Part shown: in pieces, positions 27,806 through 37,505 of the stretch
Numbering within the stretch: the first letter of the stretch is position 1
How the letters are laid out: the number at the start of each line of letters is the position of its first letter
DNA from: Luteibacter sp. Sphag1AF
Lineage (GTDB): Bacteria; Pseudomonadota; Gammaproteobacteria; Xanthomonadales; Rhodanobacteraceae
Direction of reading: 5' to 3'
Length of the DNA stretch: 64,000 bases
NCBI RefSeq assembly: GCF_014192715.1
Contig: NZ_JACHYH010000001.1
Span: 62,001-126,000, forward strand
Notes under the pieces: model-generated
Seen by the model: the letters and a program-made list of their open reading frames with translations, nothing else
Databases searched by the model: none
What the model was told of the DNA's origin: nothing
Position numbers and translations under genes: made by a program

Positions 27806-28675
27806 CTAAGTGCTGGCTTTTGCCTTTCCGACCGGCACCATCCGCACGAATGTAACGGGAGCAAAACGCTGCGGATGCACGCCAAGAATCGCTATCGCGT
27901 CGGCATTGTCGGCAATCTGGTCGCTATCGAGCCTGCTGATGGCACCCCGCACAGAGGGAATGCAACGCGCCGCAAGGGCCAGCGCCAGCCGCGGAATGGG
28001 AACCGGCCACGTGAAGACCGGAAGGCTCCGGCGCAGGCGGCGAAACATGTCGGCGGTGGTCAGCTGCTCGCCTCCGCCAATCTCGAACATCCGGTTCCGC
28101 GCCTGCGGACGCTCCAGCGCCGCCAACGCAGCCTGCGCCACGTCCCGAGCGTGCACGGGCTGGCGCAGGCCGCGCGCTGCGGGCAAGGGAAATACGCGTC
28201 TTGCCAGGGCATGTTGCGTAATCCGGCTAAGGCTCTTGTCCATGCCCGCGCCGTAAATCAGCGCGGGCCGCAACACCGTCCACGGCATGCCGCGCGCCGC
28301 ACAGCTTTCAGCCAGCAACGCCTCGCCCTCATTGAGGCGCGCGGCAATCTCGCGATCACTGGCGACGGAGGAGTTCTGCTTCCATTTGGCACTCATGGAA
28401 CTGGTGGCAATCACGTGGGGCGTGCCCGCGACGGTGGCACCTGCCAGCCAGCGGGCCAGCCCGTCCAGGGGACCGAAGCTGATGATGGCCTCGAAACCGG
28501 GCAGCGTACCCACCTCGGCGGGCATCTGATCCAGCTCGCCCACCACCCAGCGAACGCCCGCCTCATCGGCGCGTGGCGTGCGACTCAGCGCCACCACGTC
28601 GCGGCCCGTCGCCACGATCAAGGGAAGAAAAAACAGCCCAAGCTGGCTGGAAGCACCGACGACGAGGACAGTCAT
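27806..28675 (-). CDS. NAD(P)-binding SDR family protein
   Basis: A 289-residue NAD(P)H-binding protein with an N-terminal Rossmann motif (VLVVGASSQLGLFF) and the atypical-SDR pattern VLRPALIYGAG, then a PVHARDVAQAALAAL helix as in sugar-nucleotide epimerases and complex-I assembly-type SDRs. The active-site Tyr/Lys pair is not obvious. Substrate unknown. It lies 18 bp upstream of mrcB and may be co-transcribed. Confidence 0.78.
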   Translation of the reverse strand: MTVLVVGASSQLGLFFLPLIVATGRDVVALSRTPRADEAGVRWVVGELDQMPAEVGTLPGFEAIISFGPLDGLARWLAGATVAGTPHVIATSSMSAKWKQNSSVASDREIAARLNEGEALLAESCAARGMPWTVLRPALIYGAGMDKSLSRITQHALARRVFPLPAARGLRQPVHARDVAQAALAALERPQARNRMFEIGGGEQLTTADMFRRLRRSLPVFTWPVPIPRLALALAARCIPSVRGAISRLDSDQIADNADAIAILGVHPQRFAPVTFVRMVPVGKAKAST

Positions 28676-28683
28676 ATCCGGAA

Positions 28684-30402
28684 TCAGTGCGCCCGGCCGA
28701 CGCGGGAATACGCCATGGGCAAGCGGGCGTCATCGGGCGCGAGGCGGCGCGCACGCTCCAGCGACTGCAACGCGCTGGCCTGATCCCCAGCGTCCGAACG
28801 CGCCAGCGCCTGGTCGATCCACGCACTGGCCAGCTTGCGGCGCAGGTCATTCTGTCCGGCATCACCCGGCGCCAGATCGGCCAGCGTGCCGTACAGGTCG
28901 TCGGCGCGATTGAGGTTGCCGTTGGCCAGCGCCTGCTGGAACTGACGTGCCACCTGCGCGGGAAGGCCTTGCAGGCCGGCGCGTGCGGCATCGTTGTTGC
29001 CGTCGATGGCCAGTGCGCCGCGGTAAAGGTCGTATGCGCTCTCGCCGGGCGGCGTCATGATGTCGCCCCGGCTGGCGGCAGCCTGCGCCTGACGCACCAT
29101 GCCGGCCACTTTGGCGGCTTGCTCCGGGCTGACCGCCATGGACGCCTGCGGGGCACTGTCGTCTGCCTGCGCGCGACCGGGGCTGGCGTCATGGGAAGCT
29201 CCGCCGCCCGGCAAGCGGGACCGGGTGGCAGCAAGTTCGGCCGACTTCGGCGCCAGCCTGGCCGCCTCGTCCAGCAGCTGGCGCGCCTGATTCGCGTCGT
29301 CGCTGTCGAGCGCGGCGTTGGCCTGCACAATCAGCGCCTGGGCAATCTGCCCCAGACCAGCCTTGGCGGCCGCATTGTCCGGATCGACAGCGAGCACAGC
29401 GCGGAAGCGGGACATGGCGTTATCGTCGCCATCCCCCGTGAAACGACCTGCCCGCAGCGCATCGTTGCCCTGGGTCAGCAGATCGGTGACGGCCTGATCG
29501 TCCTGTTTTTTGGTTTCCGCCTGCGTCGCACGCAGCGACGGCAGATCGGAATAGCCGGGCACCAGCACCGCGATGCGATCCACCAGCGCGTCCGACTTTG
29601 CCTTGTCGCCATCGGCCAGCGCCTGGCGCGCCTGAGCGGCGAGCGCATCGCCTACCTTGTCGAGGCCGCGCGCGGCGACCGCGTTGGTCTTGTCCGCATC
29701 AAGCAAACGCCGGTAAAGCGCACCGGCACCATCATCGCCATCCAGCTTACCGGCGGCGAATGCCGCCTGGGCGCGATCCACCAGCGATTCGGCCTGCGCC
29801 TGCGGGTTGCGCGCCTGCGCAAGCTGCTGGGTCAGACGCTCCACATCGCTACCGCCCCCGAGCAGCTCACGGGCGGCATTGAGTGCCGTTTCGGCTTCGT
29901 CGTAGCGGCCACCGGTAAGCGCGGCATCGGCGCGCGCCACTTCAGCCTGCCCCACGCGACGCAGGCCGTCACGCGCCTGATCGTTGTCTGGCTGCTGCGC
30001 GCGCGCCTTCTCGAACAGTTCGCGGGCGCTGTCGCCATTGCTGCCGTCCAGGCGACCGGCTTCCAGCGCGGTGTTGGCCTGAGCCAGCACGTCGTTCAAT
30101 TCGGTGCTGGGCACCAGGCCGCGGAGCCTGTCCTGCTGCAACCACAGCGCGGTGCCGCCGCCGATAAGCACAAGAACGAGCACCGGCAAAAGCCAGCCAC
30201 GCTTGCCACCGGAACGGCGAGGCGGCGGCGTGGGTGCGGGCGCACGACGATGCGGCTCGTCGACCCGGAAATGGGGCAGACCGTCGTCGACCGGCGCAGG
30301 CGTGATCTCGGGGGCATCGAGGTTGTCGATGCGCCCCAGGGTGGGCTCCGTGCGGCCACGCTGGCCGTGGTCGTTATTGTCGCGACGTCCGCTCATGCTC
30401 AT
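28684..30402 (-). CDS. Membrane-anchored TPR-like repeat protein
   Basis: A 572-residue protein. It has an acidic/Pro-rich cytosolic N-terminus (1-68), a single membrane helix (about 70-88, WLLPVLVLVLIGGG), then a long periplasmic Ala/Asp/Gln-rich array of helical repeats. Each repeat carries AxxALxxG(R)xDE-type units followed by PxxxxA positions, as in tetratricopeptide repeats. It is probably a scaffold. The neighbours (PBP1B, lipoprotein) make an envelope role plausible but unproven. Confidence 0.75.
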   Translation of the reverse strand: MSMSGRRDNNDHGQRGRTEPTLGRIDNLDAPEITPAPVDDGLPHFRVDEPHRRAPAPTPPPRRSGGKRGWLLPVLVLVLIGGGTALWLQQDRLRGLVPSTELNDVLAQANTALEAGRLDGSNGDSARELFEKARAQQPDNDQARDGLRRVGQAEVARADAALTGGRYDEAETALNAARELLGGGSDVERLTQQLAQARNPQAQAESLVDRAQAAFAAGKLDGDDGAGALYRRLLDADKTNAVAARGLDKVGDALAAQARQALADGDKAKSDALVDRIAVLVPGYSDLPSLRATQAETKKQDDQAVTDLLTQGNDALRAGRFTGDGDDNAMSRFRAVLAVDPDNAAAKAGLGQIAQALIVQANAALDSDDANQARQLLDEAARLAPKSAELAATRSRLPGGGASHDASPGRAQADDSAPQASMAVSPEQAAKVAGMVRQAQAAASRGDIMTPPGESAYDLYRGALAIDGNNDAARAGLQGLPAQVARQFQQALANGNLNRADDLYGTLADLAPGDAGQNDLRRKLASAWIDQALARSDAGDQASALQSLERARRLAPDDARLPMAYSRVGRAH

Positions 30403-30500
30403 TCCGATTCCGTTTCAGCTAAAAAGCTTAACACCGGCGCCCTGACGTCTATCGGGCGCAATCTCTGGCGTTTATATAGCGGAAGGGATGAGCAAGCCGT

Positions 30501-32009
30501 TCACGCCGGGGGGCGTACCGGGTAAGGGTGCAGTTTGCCCAGCGAAACGGACAACCCATCGTTGGCCACCACGCGGCAGTGCTCACGGCGTAGCTGCCTC
30601 GGCTCCTTCACGCCACAGCTATGGGCGATGACGCCCACTTCGTACATCAGATTGGTCGCGTAATGAAAAACGCGGTCGGCCTTGTCCATCACCACGAGGC
30701 CTCGCTGAAGCTTCGGATCGTGCGTGGTAATGCCTGTGGGACAGGTGTTGCGATTGCACTGCAACGACTGGATGCAGCCCAGCGACAGCATGAAACCACG
30801 CGCCGAATTGACGAAATCCGCACCCATGGCCAATGCCCACGCCACGTCATAGGCCGTGATGCATTTGCCGGAACACACGACCTTGATGCGCTCACGCAGC
30901 CCCTTCGACAGCAGCGTATCGACCAGCGCCGGCAATGCTTCGTGCAACGGCAGGCCCACGCCTTCCATCAGCGTTTGCGGCGCGGCGCCCGTACCGCCTT
31001 CGGAGCCATCCACGATGATGAAGTCCGGCGCGCTTTCGATACCGCGTGCCCACACTTCGTCACACAACGTGCGAATCCAGTCCACATCGCCCAGCACCGC
31101 CTTGAAACCGGTGGGTTTGCCGGTGACTTCACGGATATGGGCAATCGAATCCATCAACTGACTGACGTTGCCGATGTCCGTGTGCCGGTTGGGGCTCTGC
31201 GAATCCTTGCCGACAGGGATGCCGCGAATGGCCGCGATTTCCGGCGTGACCTTGGAGCCGGGAAGCAATCCACCCAGACCGGGCTTGGCGCCCTGCCCCA
31301 GCTTGATGCTGACCATTTTCACCTGCGCGTGCGCACAGTTTTCCTTGAGGCGCTGGTCGTCCAGACGGCCATCGGCTGTCCGGCAGCCGTACTTGGCCGT
31401 GCCGATCTCAAAGATGATGTCGCAGCCACCTTCCAGGTGATACGGCGCCAGACCACCCTCGCCGGTATCCATCCAGATGCCGGCACGTGCCGCACCGCGT
31501 GACAGTGCGCTGACCGCCGGCGCCGACAACGCGCCAAAGCTCATCGCCGAGATGTTGAAGAACGCCGCGTGCGAATACGGCTGACGCGCATACGGCCCGA
31601 TGGTGACGGGGCGCGGCTCGACGTGCGCTTCGGCCAGTTCGGGGAATGGCGCATTGACGAAGAAGGGAACGCCTTCCGCGCGCAGATCACGGGTGGAACC
31701 AAAGGCAACGGTGTTGTCCACGTTCTTTGCCGCGCGATACACCCACGTGCGTTCGGCGCGATTGAACGGCATCTCCTCGCGATCCATCGCGAAGAGGTAC
31801 TGACGGAAGAACTCACCCAGTTTCAGGAAGCCGTAACGGAAATGCCCGATCACCGGATAGTTGCGCAGCACCGCGTTGGCCGTCTGGTTGCGATCCACAA
31901 ACCAGACAACACACAGCAACAACACGATCATTGCCAGCAACAGCAAAAGAACGGCCGCCGATATCTCGACAAACATCACCAGCCAGTGCGAAAAACCCGG
32001 AGCTTCCAT
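30501..32009 (-). CDS. FMN-binding glutamate synthase family protein, membrane-anchored
   Basis: A 502-residue protein with a hydrophobic N-terminal helix (about 8-38) and then the GltB-like FMN barrel. The barrel shows SFGALSAPAVSALSRGAA, KLGQGAKPGLGGLLPGSKV, a GSEGGTGAAPQT phosphate-binding loop and GADFVNSARGFM. A Cys cluster for a 3Fe-4S centre, GCIQSLQCNRNTCPTGI, lies near the C-terminus. The glutaminase domain of true glutamate synthase is missing, so it is the stand-alone class whose reaction is not well defined. The start at 32009 follows AAGGAT. Confidence 0.88.
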   Translation of the reverse strand: MEAPGFSHWLVMFVEISAAVLLLLLAMIVLLLCVVWFVDRNQTANAVLRNYPVIGHFRYGFLKLGEFFRQYLFAMDREEMPFNRAERTWVYRAAKNVDNTVAFGSTRDLRAEGVPFFVNAPFPELAEAHVEPRPVTIGPYARQPYSHAAFFNISAMSFGALSAPAVSALSRGAARAGIWMDTGEGGLAPYHLEGGCDIIFEIGTAKYGCRTADGRLDDQRLKENCAHAQVKMVSIKLGQGAKPGLGGLLPGSKVTPEIAAIRGIPVGKDSQSPNRHTDIGNVSQLMDSIAHIREVTGKPTGFKAVLGDVDWIRTLCDEVWARGIESAPDFIIVDGSEGGTGAAPQTLMEGVGLPLHEALPALVDTLLSKGLRERIKVVCSGKCITAYDVAWALAMGADFVNSARGFMLSLGCIQSLQCNRNTCPTGITTHDPKLQRGLVVMDKADRVFHYATNLMYEVGVIAHSCGVKEPRQLRREHCRVVANDGLSVSLGKLHPYPVRPPA

Positions 32010-32064
32010 GAATTGATCCTTGCGATCTGCACGAGGCAGGCGTGGGGAGAGGTGTCGCTGCGAT

Positions 32065-33246
32065 TCAGAGCTGTACGCGGATGTGGCTTGCCGCACGCCT
32101 GGCTTTCGCCAGCGCCGTATCCACATCGTCGGCGCGGGCCAGGGTTACCGCCATGCGCCGGCGTCCCTTGACTTCCGGCTTGCCGAAGATGCGCAGCATG
32201 GTGTCCGATTCGGCCAGTGCTTCGGCTACGCCGTGATAGGTGGGCGCCCTGCCTTCACCTTCCACCAGTACGGCACACGATGCCGACGGCGAAAACAGGT
32301 GAATGACGGGGATGGGCAGGCCGAGAATCGCGCGCGCATGCAGTGCGAATTCAGACAGGTCCTGCGAGATCAGCGTGACCAGACCGGTGTCATGCGGACG
32401 CGGACTGACTTCGGAAAAAATGACCTCGTCGCCGCGCACAAAGAACTCCACACCGAACACGCCCCAGCCACCCAGCGCGGCCGTGATGGCATCGGCCTGA
32501 CGCTCGGCTTCTGCGCGTGCCCGATCACTCATGGGCTGCGGCTGCCAGGACTCGCGGTAATCGCCATCTTCCTGACGATGCCCGATGGGCGCGCAGAACG
32601 ACACGCCATCGCGATGGCGCACGGTCAACAGCGTGATTTCGTAATCGAAATCAATAAAGCCTTCGACGATGACCCGACCGCGACCAGCGCGACCGCCGGC
32701 CTGCGCATAGTCCCACGCGGCATCGGCAGCATCCGGTGTGCGAATCACACTCTGCCCCTTGCCCGACGAACTCATCACCGGCTTCACGACGCAGGGTGTG
32801 CCAAGCGATGCGACGGCATCCAGGAATTCCTCGCGCGTGTCACAGAAGCGATACGGCGAGGTCGGCAGATTCAGTTCCTCCGCTGCAAGGCGGCGGATGC
32901 CTTCGCGATCCATCGTGAGCCATGCCGCCTTCGCCGTGGGGATGACGCGCAGGCCTTCTTTCTCCATGTCGATGAGCGTGGGAGTGTGGATGGCCTCGAT
33001 TTCGGGCACTACCAGATCCGGCTTCTCCGACTCGATCACGGCACGCAGTTGTGCACCATCCAGCATGTCGATCACGTGGCTGCGATGAGCAACCTGCATC
33101 GCGGGAGCGTCGGCGTAACGGTCAACGGCGATCACTTCGATGGCGAAGCGTTGCAGCTCAATGGCCACTTCCTTGCCCAGTTCGCCCGAGCCCAGAAGAA
33201 GGACGCGAAGGGCGTTGTCGGAATGTGGCGTGCCAAACGGCTTCAT
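32065..33246 (-). CDS. purT: Formate-dependent phosphoribosylglycinamide formyltransferase
   Basis: A 393-residue ATP-grasp enzyme that formylates GAR using formate and ATP, the folate-independent route of step three of purine synthesis. [19 protein letters not shown] at the start, [33 protein letters not shown] and [17 protein letters not shown] are typical. The start MKPFGTP at 33246 follows GGAG; a longer in-frame ATG at 33297 lacks a good ribosome site. Confidence 0.96.
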   Translation of the reverse strand: MKPFGTPHSDNALRVLLLGSGELGKEVAIELQRFAIEVIAVDRYADAPAMQVAHRSHVIDMLDGAQLRAVIESEKPDLVVPEIEAIHTPTLIDMEKEGLRVIPTAKAAWLTMDREGIRRLAAEELNLPTSPYRFCDTREEFLDAVASLGTPCVVKPVMSSSGKGQSVIRTPDAADAAWDYAQAGGRAGRGRVIVEGFIDFDYEITLLTVRHRDGVSFCAPIGHRQEDGDYRESWQPQPMSDRARAEAERQADAITAALGGWGVFGVEFFVRGDEVIFSEVSPRPHDTGLVTLISQDLSEFALHARAILGLPIPVIHLFSPSASCAVLVEGEGRAPTYHGVAEALAESDTMLRIFGKPEVKGRRRMAVTLARADDVDTALAKARRAASHIRVQL

Positions 33247-33367
33247 GAGGTAGCTCCGGGAAGAATGGGGCAATTCTAGCCCCTCCCGCCGGGGCATACC
33301 GGGGACTTGACTCGATTTGTAAACGTGGTGTCATGCAAGTGTCCCCAACCCACCTGGATGTGGCGCC

Positions 33368-34858
33368 ATGCGATTCAGTACCGCTGCTGTCGCTGTATTG
33401 CTGTGCCTGCTTCCCGCCCTGTCGCGCGCTGACCGCACGTGGCTGGCCGTGCTCATGGATGGTCGCAAGGTCGGCCACCTGACCATCGACCGCGACATCA
33501 CCGACGCGTCGGTCACCACGACGCAGACGCTGGACTTCCGGCTGACCCGCATCAGCACGCCGCTGGAGCTGCACACCGAAATACGCAGCGTGGAAGACGC
33601 CACAGGTGCGCCGCTGTCCTTTGCAGCGCAGAGCGGCATGTCCACCCAGATCAACCGGGCCGATGGCCATCGACGGGATGACGGGTCGTTCCAGGTATCC
33701 AACACCGTGGCTGGCCAATCGCGGGTCAGCCTCCTGATCTGGCCCACCGAGGCCCTGCTTGCGGAGGGGCAGCGACTGGCACTGGTTCGTCATGGATTCA
33801 AACCTGGCACCACCTACCGCATCCGCACGTTCGACCCCATTCGCCAGCAGGTGGCCGACGTCAAGGTCACGGTGGTGGGCGACGAACTGGTGGACATGCC
33901 CAGTGGCCAGGAACGGCTGCACCACCTGCGCCAGAGCCTCGCCCAGGAACGGGACCCGGATCGGGTGCTGGACCTCTGGCTGGATGACGCCGGACACATT
34001 CGTCGCGGCATCTCACCCTTGCTGGGCTTCCGCCTGGAAATGGTGGCGTGCACCGAAACATGCGCGATGGCGCCCGATCAGGACGTGGACCTGCTGCGCG
34101 CAGCCATGACCCAATCCCCACGCCTGCTTCCGCAGAACCTGCGCAGTGAACCCCTGCGCTATTTCATCTACGTGAAAGGTGGTGCGGAAAAACCGTTCAT
34201 GGATACCGACGAGCAGCATGCCTCCAGCCTTGGCGATGGGCGCTGGCAGCTCGACGTGGGGTTTGCGGGCGGCAACGCGCAGGTCGGCCCGCTCCCCGAG
34301 GACACCGCGCCCAATCCGTGGGTGCAATCGGACTCGCCGGAAATCATTGCTGCCGCGAAAAATGCGACGGCGGGCGCAACCAACGACGTTCAGCGCATAC
34401 GTCGGCTGCGCACTTTCGTGTCCGGATACATCGAAGAGAAAGGTCTGGACGTTGGCTACGCATCGGCGCTGGAAACGCTGCACACGCGTCGTGGCGACTG
34501 CACCGAACACGCCGTGCTGCTGGCCGCGCTCGCCCGTTCCGAGGGCATTCCCACCCGCGTCGTCACCGGCATCGTGTATGCCGACCGCTTCGGCGGGCTG
34601 TCCCGCGTGTTCGTGCCCCATGCGTGGGTGCAGGTATGGCTGGGCAAATCCTGGGTCAGCTTCGACTCGGCCCTGCGCCGCTACGACTCCACCCACATCG
34701 CCTTTGCCACTGGCAGCGGCGACCCGTGGCGCTTCTTCGCGGCCATGAACGTGCTTGGCAAGATCCGGATCGACAAGATCCTTCCCGGGTCCGACCTCAC
34801 TGACATGCCCGGCCCTACCCCCGCCATGGCCCCCGGCGGCGGGGGCGGCAGGGAGTAA
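33368..34858 (+). CDS. Exported transglutaminase-like domain protein
   Basis: A 496-residue protein with a signal peptide (MRFSTAAVAVLLCLLPALSRA). The N-terminal 300 residues are beta-rich and unassigned. The C-terminal part is a transglutaminase core with a plausible Cys378-His418-Asp433 triad (RRGDCTEHAVLLAAL, VPHAWVQVW, FDSAL). Bacterial members act as periplasmic peptidases or amidases rather than crosslinkers; the substrate is unknown. The tail is Pro/Gly-rich. It is divergent from purT. Confidence 0.82.
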   Translation: MRFSTAAVAVLLCLLPALSRADRTWLAVLMDGRKVGHLTIDRDITDASVTTTQTLDFRLTRISTPLELHTEIRSVEDATGAPLSFAAQSGMSTQINRADGHRRDDGSFQVSNTVAGQSRVSLLIWPTEALLAEGQRLALVRHGFKPGTTYRIRTFDPIRQQVADVKVTVVGDELVDMPSGQERLHHLRQSLAQERDPDRVLDLWLDDAGHIRRGISPLLGFRLEMVACTETCAMAPDQDVDLLRAAMTQSPRLLPQNLRSEPLRYFIYVKGGAEKPFMDTDEQHASSLGDGRWQLDVGFAGGNAQVGPLPEDTAPNPWVQSDSPEIIAAAKNATAGATNDVQRIRRLRTFVSGYIEEKGLDVGYASALETLHTRRGDCTEHAVLLAALARSEGIPTRVVTGIVYADRFGGLSRVFVPHAWVQVWLGKSWVSFDSALRRYDSTHIAFATGSGDPWRFFAAMNVLGKIRIDKILPGSDLTDMPGPTPAMAPGGGGGRE

Positions 34859-34873
34859 CACGGGGAGCACTTG

Positions 34874-34900
34874 AAGTAGATATCAATCTGATATCTACTT
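34874..34900. promoter_or_regulatory. Perfect 11-bp palindrome, candidate operator of the SPFH operon
   Basis: AAGTAGATATC and its exact reverse complement GATATCTACTT flank a 5-bp spacer (AATCT). It is AT-rich in otherwise GC-rich DNA, 26 bp before the SPFH start codon. A ribosome site GGAGGGG follows. This is the geometry of a dimeric regulator site, and the likely ligand is the ribbon-helix-helix protein encoded as the second gene of the operon (35803-35982). Confidence 0.65.
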
Positions 34901-34926
34901 TGCTCACCTTTGGAGGGGATCACACC

Positions 34927-35793
34927 ATGAACGAGCGTTCGGCTTTTTCCTTGCCCGGCATACCCGTGTTGCTGGTATTGCTGGTGTGTGTTGTTTTCGG
35001 CGGCTTCCAGATTGCGACCGGCGGCGCTCACAACGCCTCCCCCACCTTCTTCCTGGGCATTGCCCTGTTTCTGATTGCAGGCTTCCTGTCCAAGGGACTG
35101 TTTCAGGTGCAGCCCAACCAGGGTCAGGTCATGCAGCTGTTCGGCAAATATGCGGGTACCGCGCGTATCGAAGGCCTGCGCTGGACCAACCCGTTCTACA
35201 GCCGCGCGCCCATCAGCCTGCGCGTGCGCAACTTTGAAAGCAGCAAGCTCAAGGTCAACGACGCTGACGGCAACCCCATCGAAATTGCGGCCATTGTGGT
35301 GTGGCAGGTGGTGGACACCGCCGAGGCCATCTTCTGCGTCGACAACTACGAGAACTTCGTGCAGATCCAGAGCGAGTCGGCGTTGCGCCAGATGGCACAA
35401 AGCTATTCATACGACGCCCATGACGACAGCAAGCCGTCGCTGCGCAGCCATGGCGACATCGTCAATGGTCATCTGCGTGACGAGATTGAAGCACGCCTCA
35501 TCAAGGCAGGCGTGCAGGTGATCGAGGCACGCATCAGCCACCTGGCTTATGCCCAGGAAATTGCCCAGGCCATGCTTCAGCGTCAACAGGCCAATGCCAT
35601 CGTTGCCGCCCGTGAGCGCATCGTCGAAGGCGCCGTGGGCATGGTAGCCATGGCACTGGATCAGCTGCGCGCGCAGGGCGTGGTGGAGCTGGACGAAGAG
35701 CGCAAGGCGGCCATGGTGTCGAACCTGCTGGTCGTCCTTTGCGGCGACCGGTCGACCCAGCCCGTGGTCAACGCCGGCTCCCTCTACAACTGA
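34927..35793 (+). CDS. SPFH/Band 7 domain membrane protein
   Basis: A 288-residue member of the stomatin/prohibitin/flotillin/HflK superfamily. Two adjacent hydrophobic segments at the N-terminus ([17 protein letters not shown] and [16 protein letters not shown]) are followed by the SPFH domain ([21 protein letters not shown], then [29 protein letters not shown]). A helical C-terminal region ([30 protein letters not shown]) completes it. It probably oligomerises into membrane microdomain scaffolds. It is the first gene of a two-gene operon with a small DNA-binding protein. Confidence 0.9.
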   Translation: MNERSAFSLPGIPVLLVLLVCVVFGGFQIATGGAHNASPTFFLGIALFLIAGFLSKGLFQVQPNQGQVMQLFGKYAGTARIEGLRWTNPFYSRAPISLRVRNFESSKLKVNDADGNPIEIAAIVVWQVVDTAEAIFCVDNYENFVQIQSESALRQMAQSYSYDAHDDSKPSLRSHGDIVNGHLRDEIEARLIKAGVQVIEARISHLAYAQEIAQAMLQRQQANAIVAARERIVEGAVGMVAMALDQLRAQGVVELDEERKAAMVSNLLVVLCGDRSTQPVVNAGSLYN

Positions 35794-35802
35794 CGACGTT
35801 AC

Positions 35803-35982
35803 GTGGCCAACGACAAAAAAGCCTATCCGCTGCGCATCAACGGCAGCGTTCTGGAAGCGATGCAGCGCTGGTCCGAAGACGAGCTGCGCAGTCTTAACGC
35901 GCAGATCGAATACGTGCTCCGCGATGCGCTGCGCAAAGCTGGCCGCCTCAAGGCAGACAAGCCGGACGACCCCACCGACTGA
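35803..35982 (+). CDS. Small Arc-like ribbon-helix-helix DNA-binding protein
   Basis: A 59-residue GTG-started gene 9 bp after the SPFH stop. The sequence KKAYPLRINGSVLEAMQRWSED has the alternating beta-strand PLRI expected for DNA contact. ELRSLNAQIEYVLRDALRKAG follows and fits the two helices of an Arc/MetJ-type RHH dimer. These are commonly encoded next to SPFH genes in proteobacteria (recalled, not checked). It probably autoregulates the operon through the palindrome at 34874-34900. Confidence 0.8.
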   Translation: MANDKKAYPLRINGSVLEAMQRWSEDELRSLNAQIEYVLRDALRKAGRLKADKPDDPTD

Positions 35983-36000
35983 CCGCTCGGGCGGTCAGTC
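35977..36000. terminator. Bidirectional hairpin between RHH and DUF423 genes
   Basis: GACTGACCGC and GCGGTCAGTC form a perfect 10-bp stem with a TCGG tetraloop. The hairpin covers the stop codons of both convergent genes. Confidence 0.7.
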
Positions 36001-36372
36001 GCGTCGACGCAACGCCAGTGCCAGCGCGATCCAGCCGGCAACGAAGGCGACGCCACCCACGGGCGTGATGATGCCCAGGAAACGGGGTGCGCCAAGCGCC
36101 AGCGCGTAAAGACTTCCCGAAAACAGCACAATACCCGCCGTGAACAGCACCACGGCAACGTGTCGCGCGCGGGTGGCCGAGGCGCCCACCACGGCGCCAA
36201 GCAACGCCAGCGAGTGCCAGAAGTGGTAATCGACGCCGGTTTTCCAGATAGCCAGGTGCGCGTCATCAAGGCTTCCCCGCAACGCATGCGCACCAAACGC
36301 GCCCGCGATCACTGCGCTGCCACCCAGAAGGGCGATGAGTGCGGCCAGGCCGCCGCTGACAGGTTGTCGCAT
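35995..36372 (-). CDS. DUF423 small membrane protein (YgdD-like)
   Basis: A 125-residue protein with about four membrane helices: LAALIALLGGSAVIAGAFGAHAL, FWHSLALLGAVVGA, VAVVLFTAGIVLFSGSLYAL and ITPVGGVAFVAGWIALAL. It is typical of the DUF423/YgdD/TMEM256 family of unknown function. The GAFGAHALRG motif is diagnostic. The start is at 36372 (MRQPVSGG). Confidence 0.9.
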   Translation of the reverse strand: MRQPVSGGLAALIALLGGSAVIAGAFGAHALRGSLDDAHLAIWKTGVDYHFWHSLALLGAVVGASATRARHVAVVLFTAGIVLFSGSLYALALGAPRFLGIITPVGGVAFVAGWIALALALRRRD

Positions 36373-36452
36373 GCCACGTTTCCTTTTGCACAGTGATGCC
36401 TGACAGATACACGGGTGTCGTATCCTTCGGCGGTTACCTGAAGGAGTGTCGC

Positions 36453-37058
36453 ATGAAGTTGTCACGCATCGGCCTCATGGCCCTGCTCACCCTGGTGCTG
36501 GCTCTGGCTGGCTGCCAGCGTGAACCGCAGCCCGCGTGGAGGCTCACCGACGTTGGCGGGCATCTCCCCGACCTGGACTTCCGACTGACCAACGATGAAG
36601 GCAAACCGGTCACCGGTGCCGACTATCGCGGCAAGGTAGTGCTGATGTATTTCGGCTACACCCATTGCCCGGACGTGTGCCCGCTCACGCTCACCCAGTT
36701 GCACGTGGTGCTTCAGCGGCTGGGCCCGCTGGCCGACGACACGCGCATCCTGTTTGTCACCGTGGACCCGAAGCGGGACACGCCGGAAATCATGCACGCG
36801 TACGTCAACGCATTCGACAAGCACGCCGTAGGCCTGGTGGGCTCGGACAGCGATACCGAAGCACTGGCGAAGCGCTATCGCTCGGCCTTTACCCGCGAGC
36901 CGGATCGCGGCAATGGCGCGTATGACGTGAGCCACAGTTCTGCCATCTACATTTTCGACCGCGACGGCAAGGCTCGCCTGCTGGCCACGCCGTCGGCCGC
37001 CCAGGACGATATCGTCCACGACCTGCATCTGCTCATCGGACTCGGAGCCAAGTCATGA
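36453..37058 (+). CDS. Sco1/SenC copper-chaperone lipoprotein
   Basis: A 201-residue protein with a lipobox (LALAGC, Cys21) and a thioredoxin-like Sco domain. It has CPDVC (Cys72 and Cys76) and the downstream metal His in VSHSSAIYIFD. Sco proteins deliver copper to the CuA site of cytochrome oxidase in the periplasm. AAGGAG precedes the ATG. It overlaps the PCuAC gene by 4 bp, which supports a shared copper-insertion role. Confidence 0.92.
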   Translation: MKLSRIGLMALLTLVLALAGCQREPQPAWRLTDVGGHLPDLDFRLTNDEGKPVTGADYRGKVVLMYFGYTHCPDVCPLTLTQLHVVLQRLGPLADDTRILFVTVDPKRDTPEIMHAYVNAFDKHAVGLVGSDSDTEALAKRYRSAFTREPDRGNGAYDVSHSSAIYIFDRDGKARLLATPSAAQDDIVHDLHLLIGLGAKS

Positions 37059-37504
37059 AGACCCGCTTTTTCGCCGTACTTGCCGGCCTCGCTCTTTGCA
37101 CTGCCGCGCATGCCAACGACGCCCAGTCAGTTCAGGCCACCAAAGGATGGGTTCGCGTCCTGCCCGGCAACTTGCCCGCAGGCGGTTATGTCGAGCTGAA
37201 GAACACGAGCGATCACACCGTGAAAATCGTGGGCGCGCAAAGCGCCTTCTACGGCCATACGATGTTTCATCGCAGCAGCACGGAAGGCGGCATGGGCCGC
37301 ATGGAAATGCTTGACGAAGTAGACCTTCCACCCAATGCCGTCACCACCTTTGCGCCGGGCGGTTATCACGTGATGCTGATGGACGCAAAGAAACCCGTGA
37401 AGGTCGGCGACCACGTGGTGGTCAACTTCCAGCTTGCCGATGGAAGCGTGCTGCCGGTGGACTTCACCGCCCGCCCGGCCAACGCCTTCAGCCTGACCGA
37501 CTGA
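37055..37504 (+). CDS. Periplasmic copper chaperone PCu(A)C
   Basis: A 149-residue exported protein (signal peptide MKTRFFAVLAGLALCTAAHAN) of the PCuAC family. It carries His/Met copper ligands (GHTMFHRSSTEGGMGRMEML and, later, PGGYHVMLM). It is coupled to the Sco1 gene (ATGA overlap). Together they would mature CuA of an aa3-type oxidase, which is not in this window. Confidence 0.92.
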   Translation: MKTRFFAVLAGLALCTAAHANDAQSVQATKGWVRVLPGNLPAGGYVELKNTSDHTVKIVGAQSAFYGHTMFHRSSTEGGMGRMEMLDEVDLPPNAVTTFAPGGYHVMLMDAKKPVKVGDHVVVNFQLADGSVLPVDFTARPANAFSLTD

Positions 37505-37505
37505 G

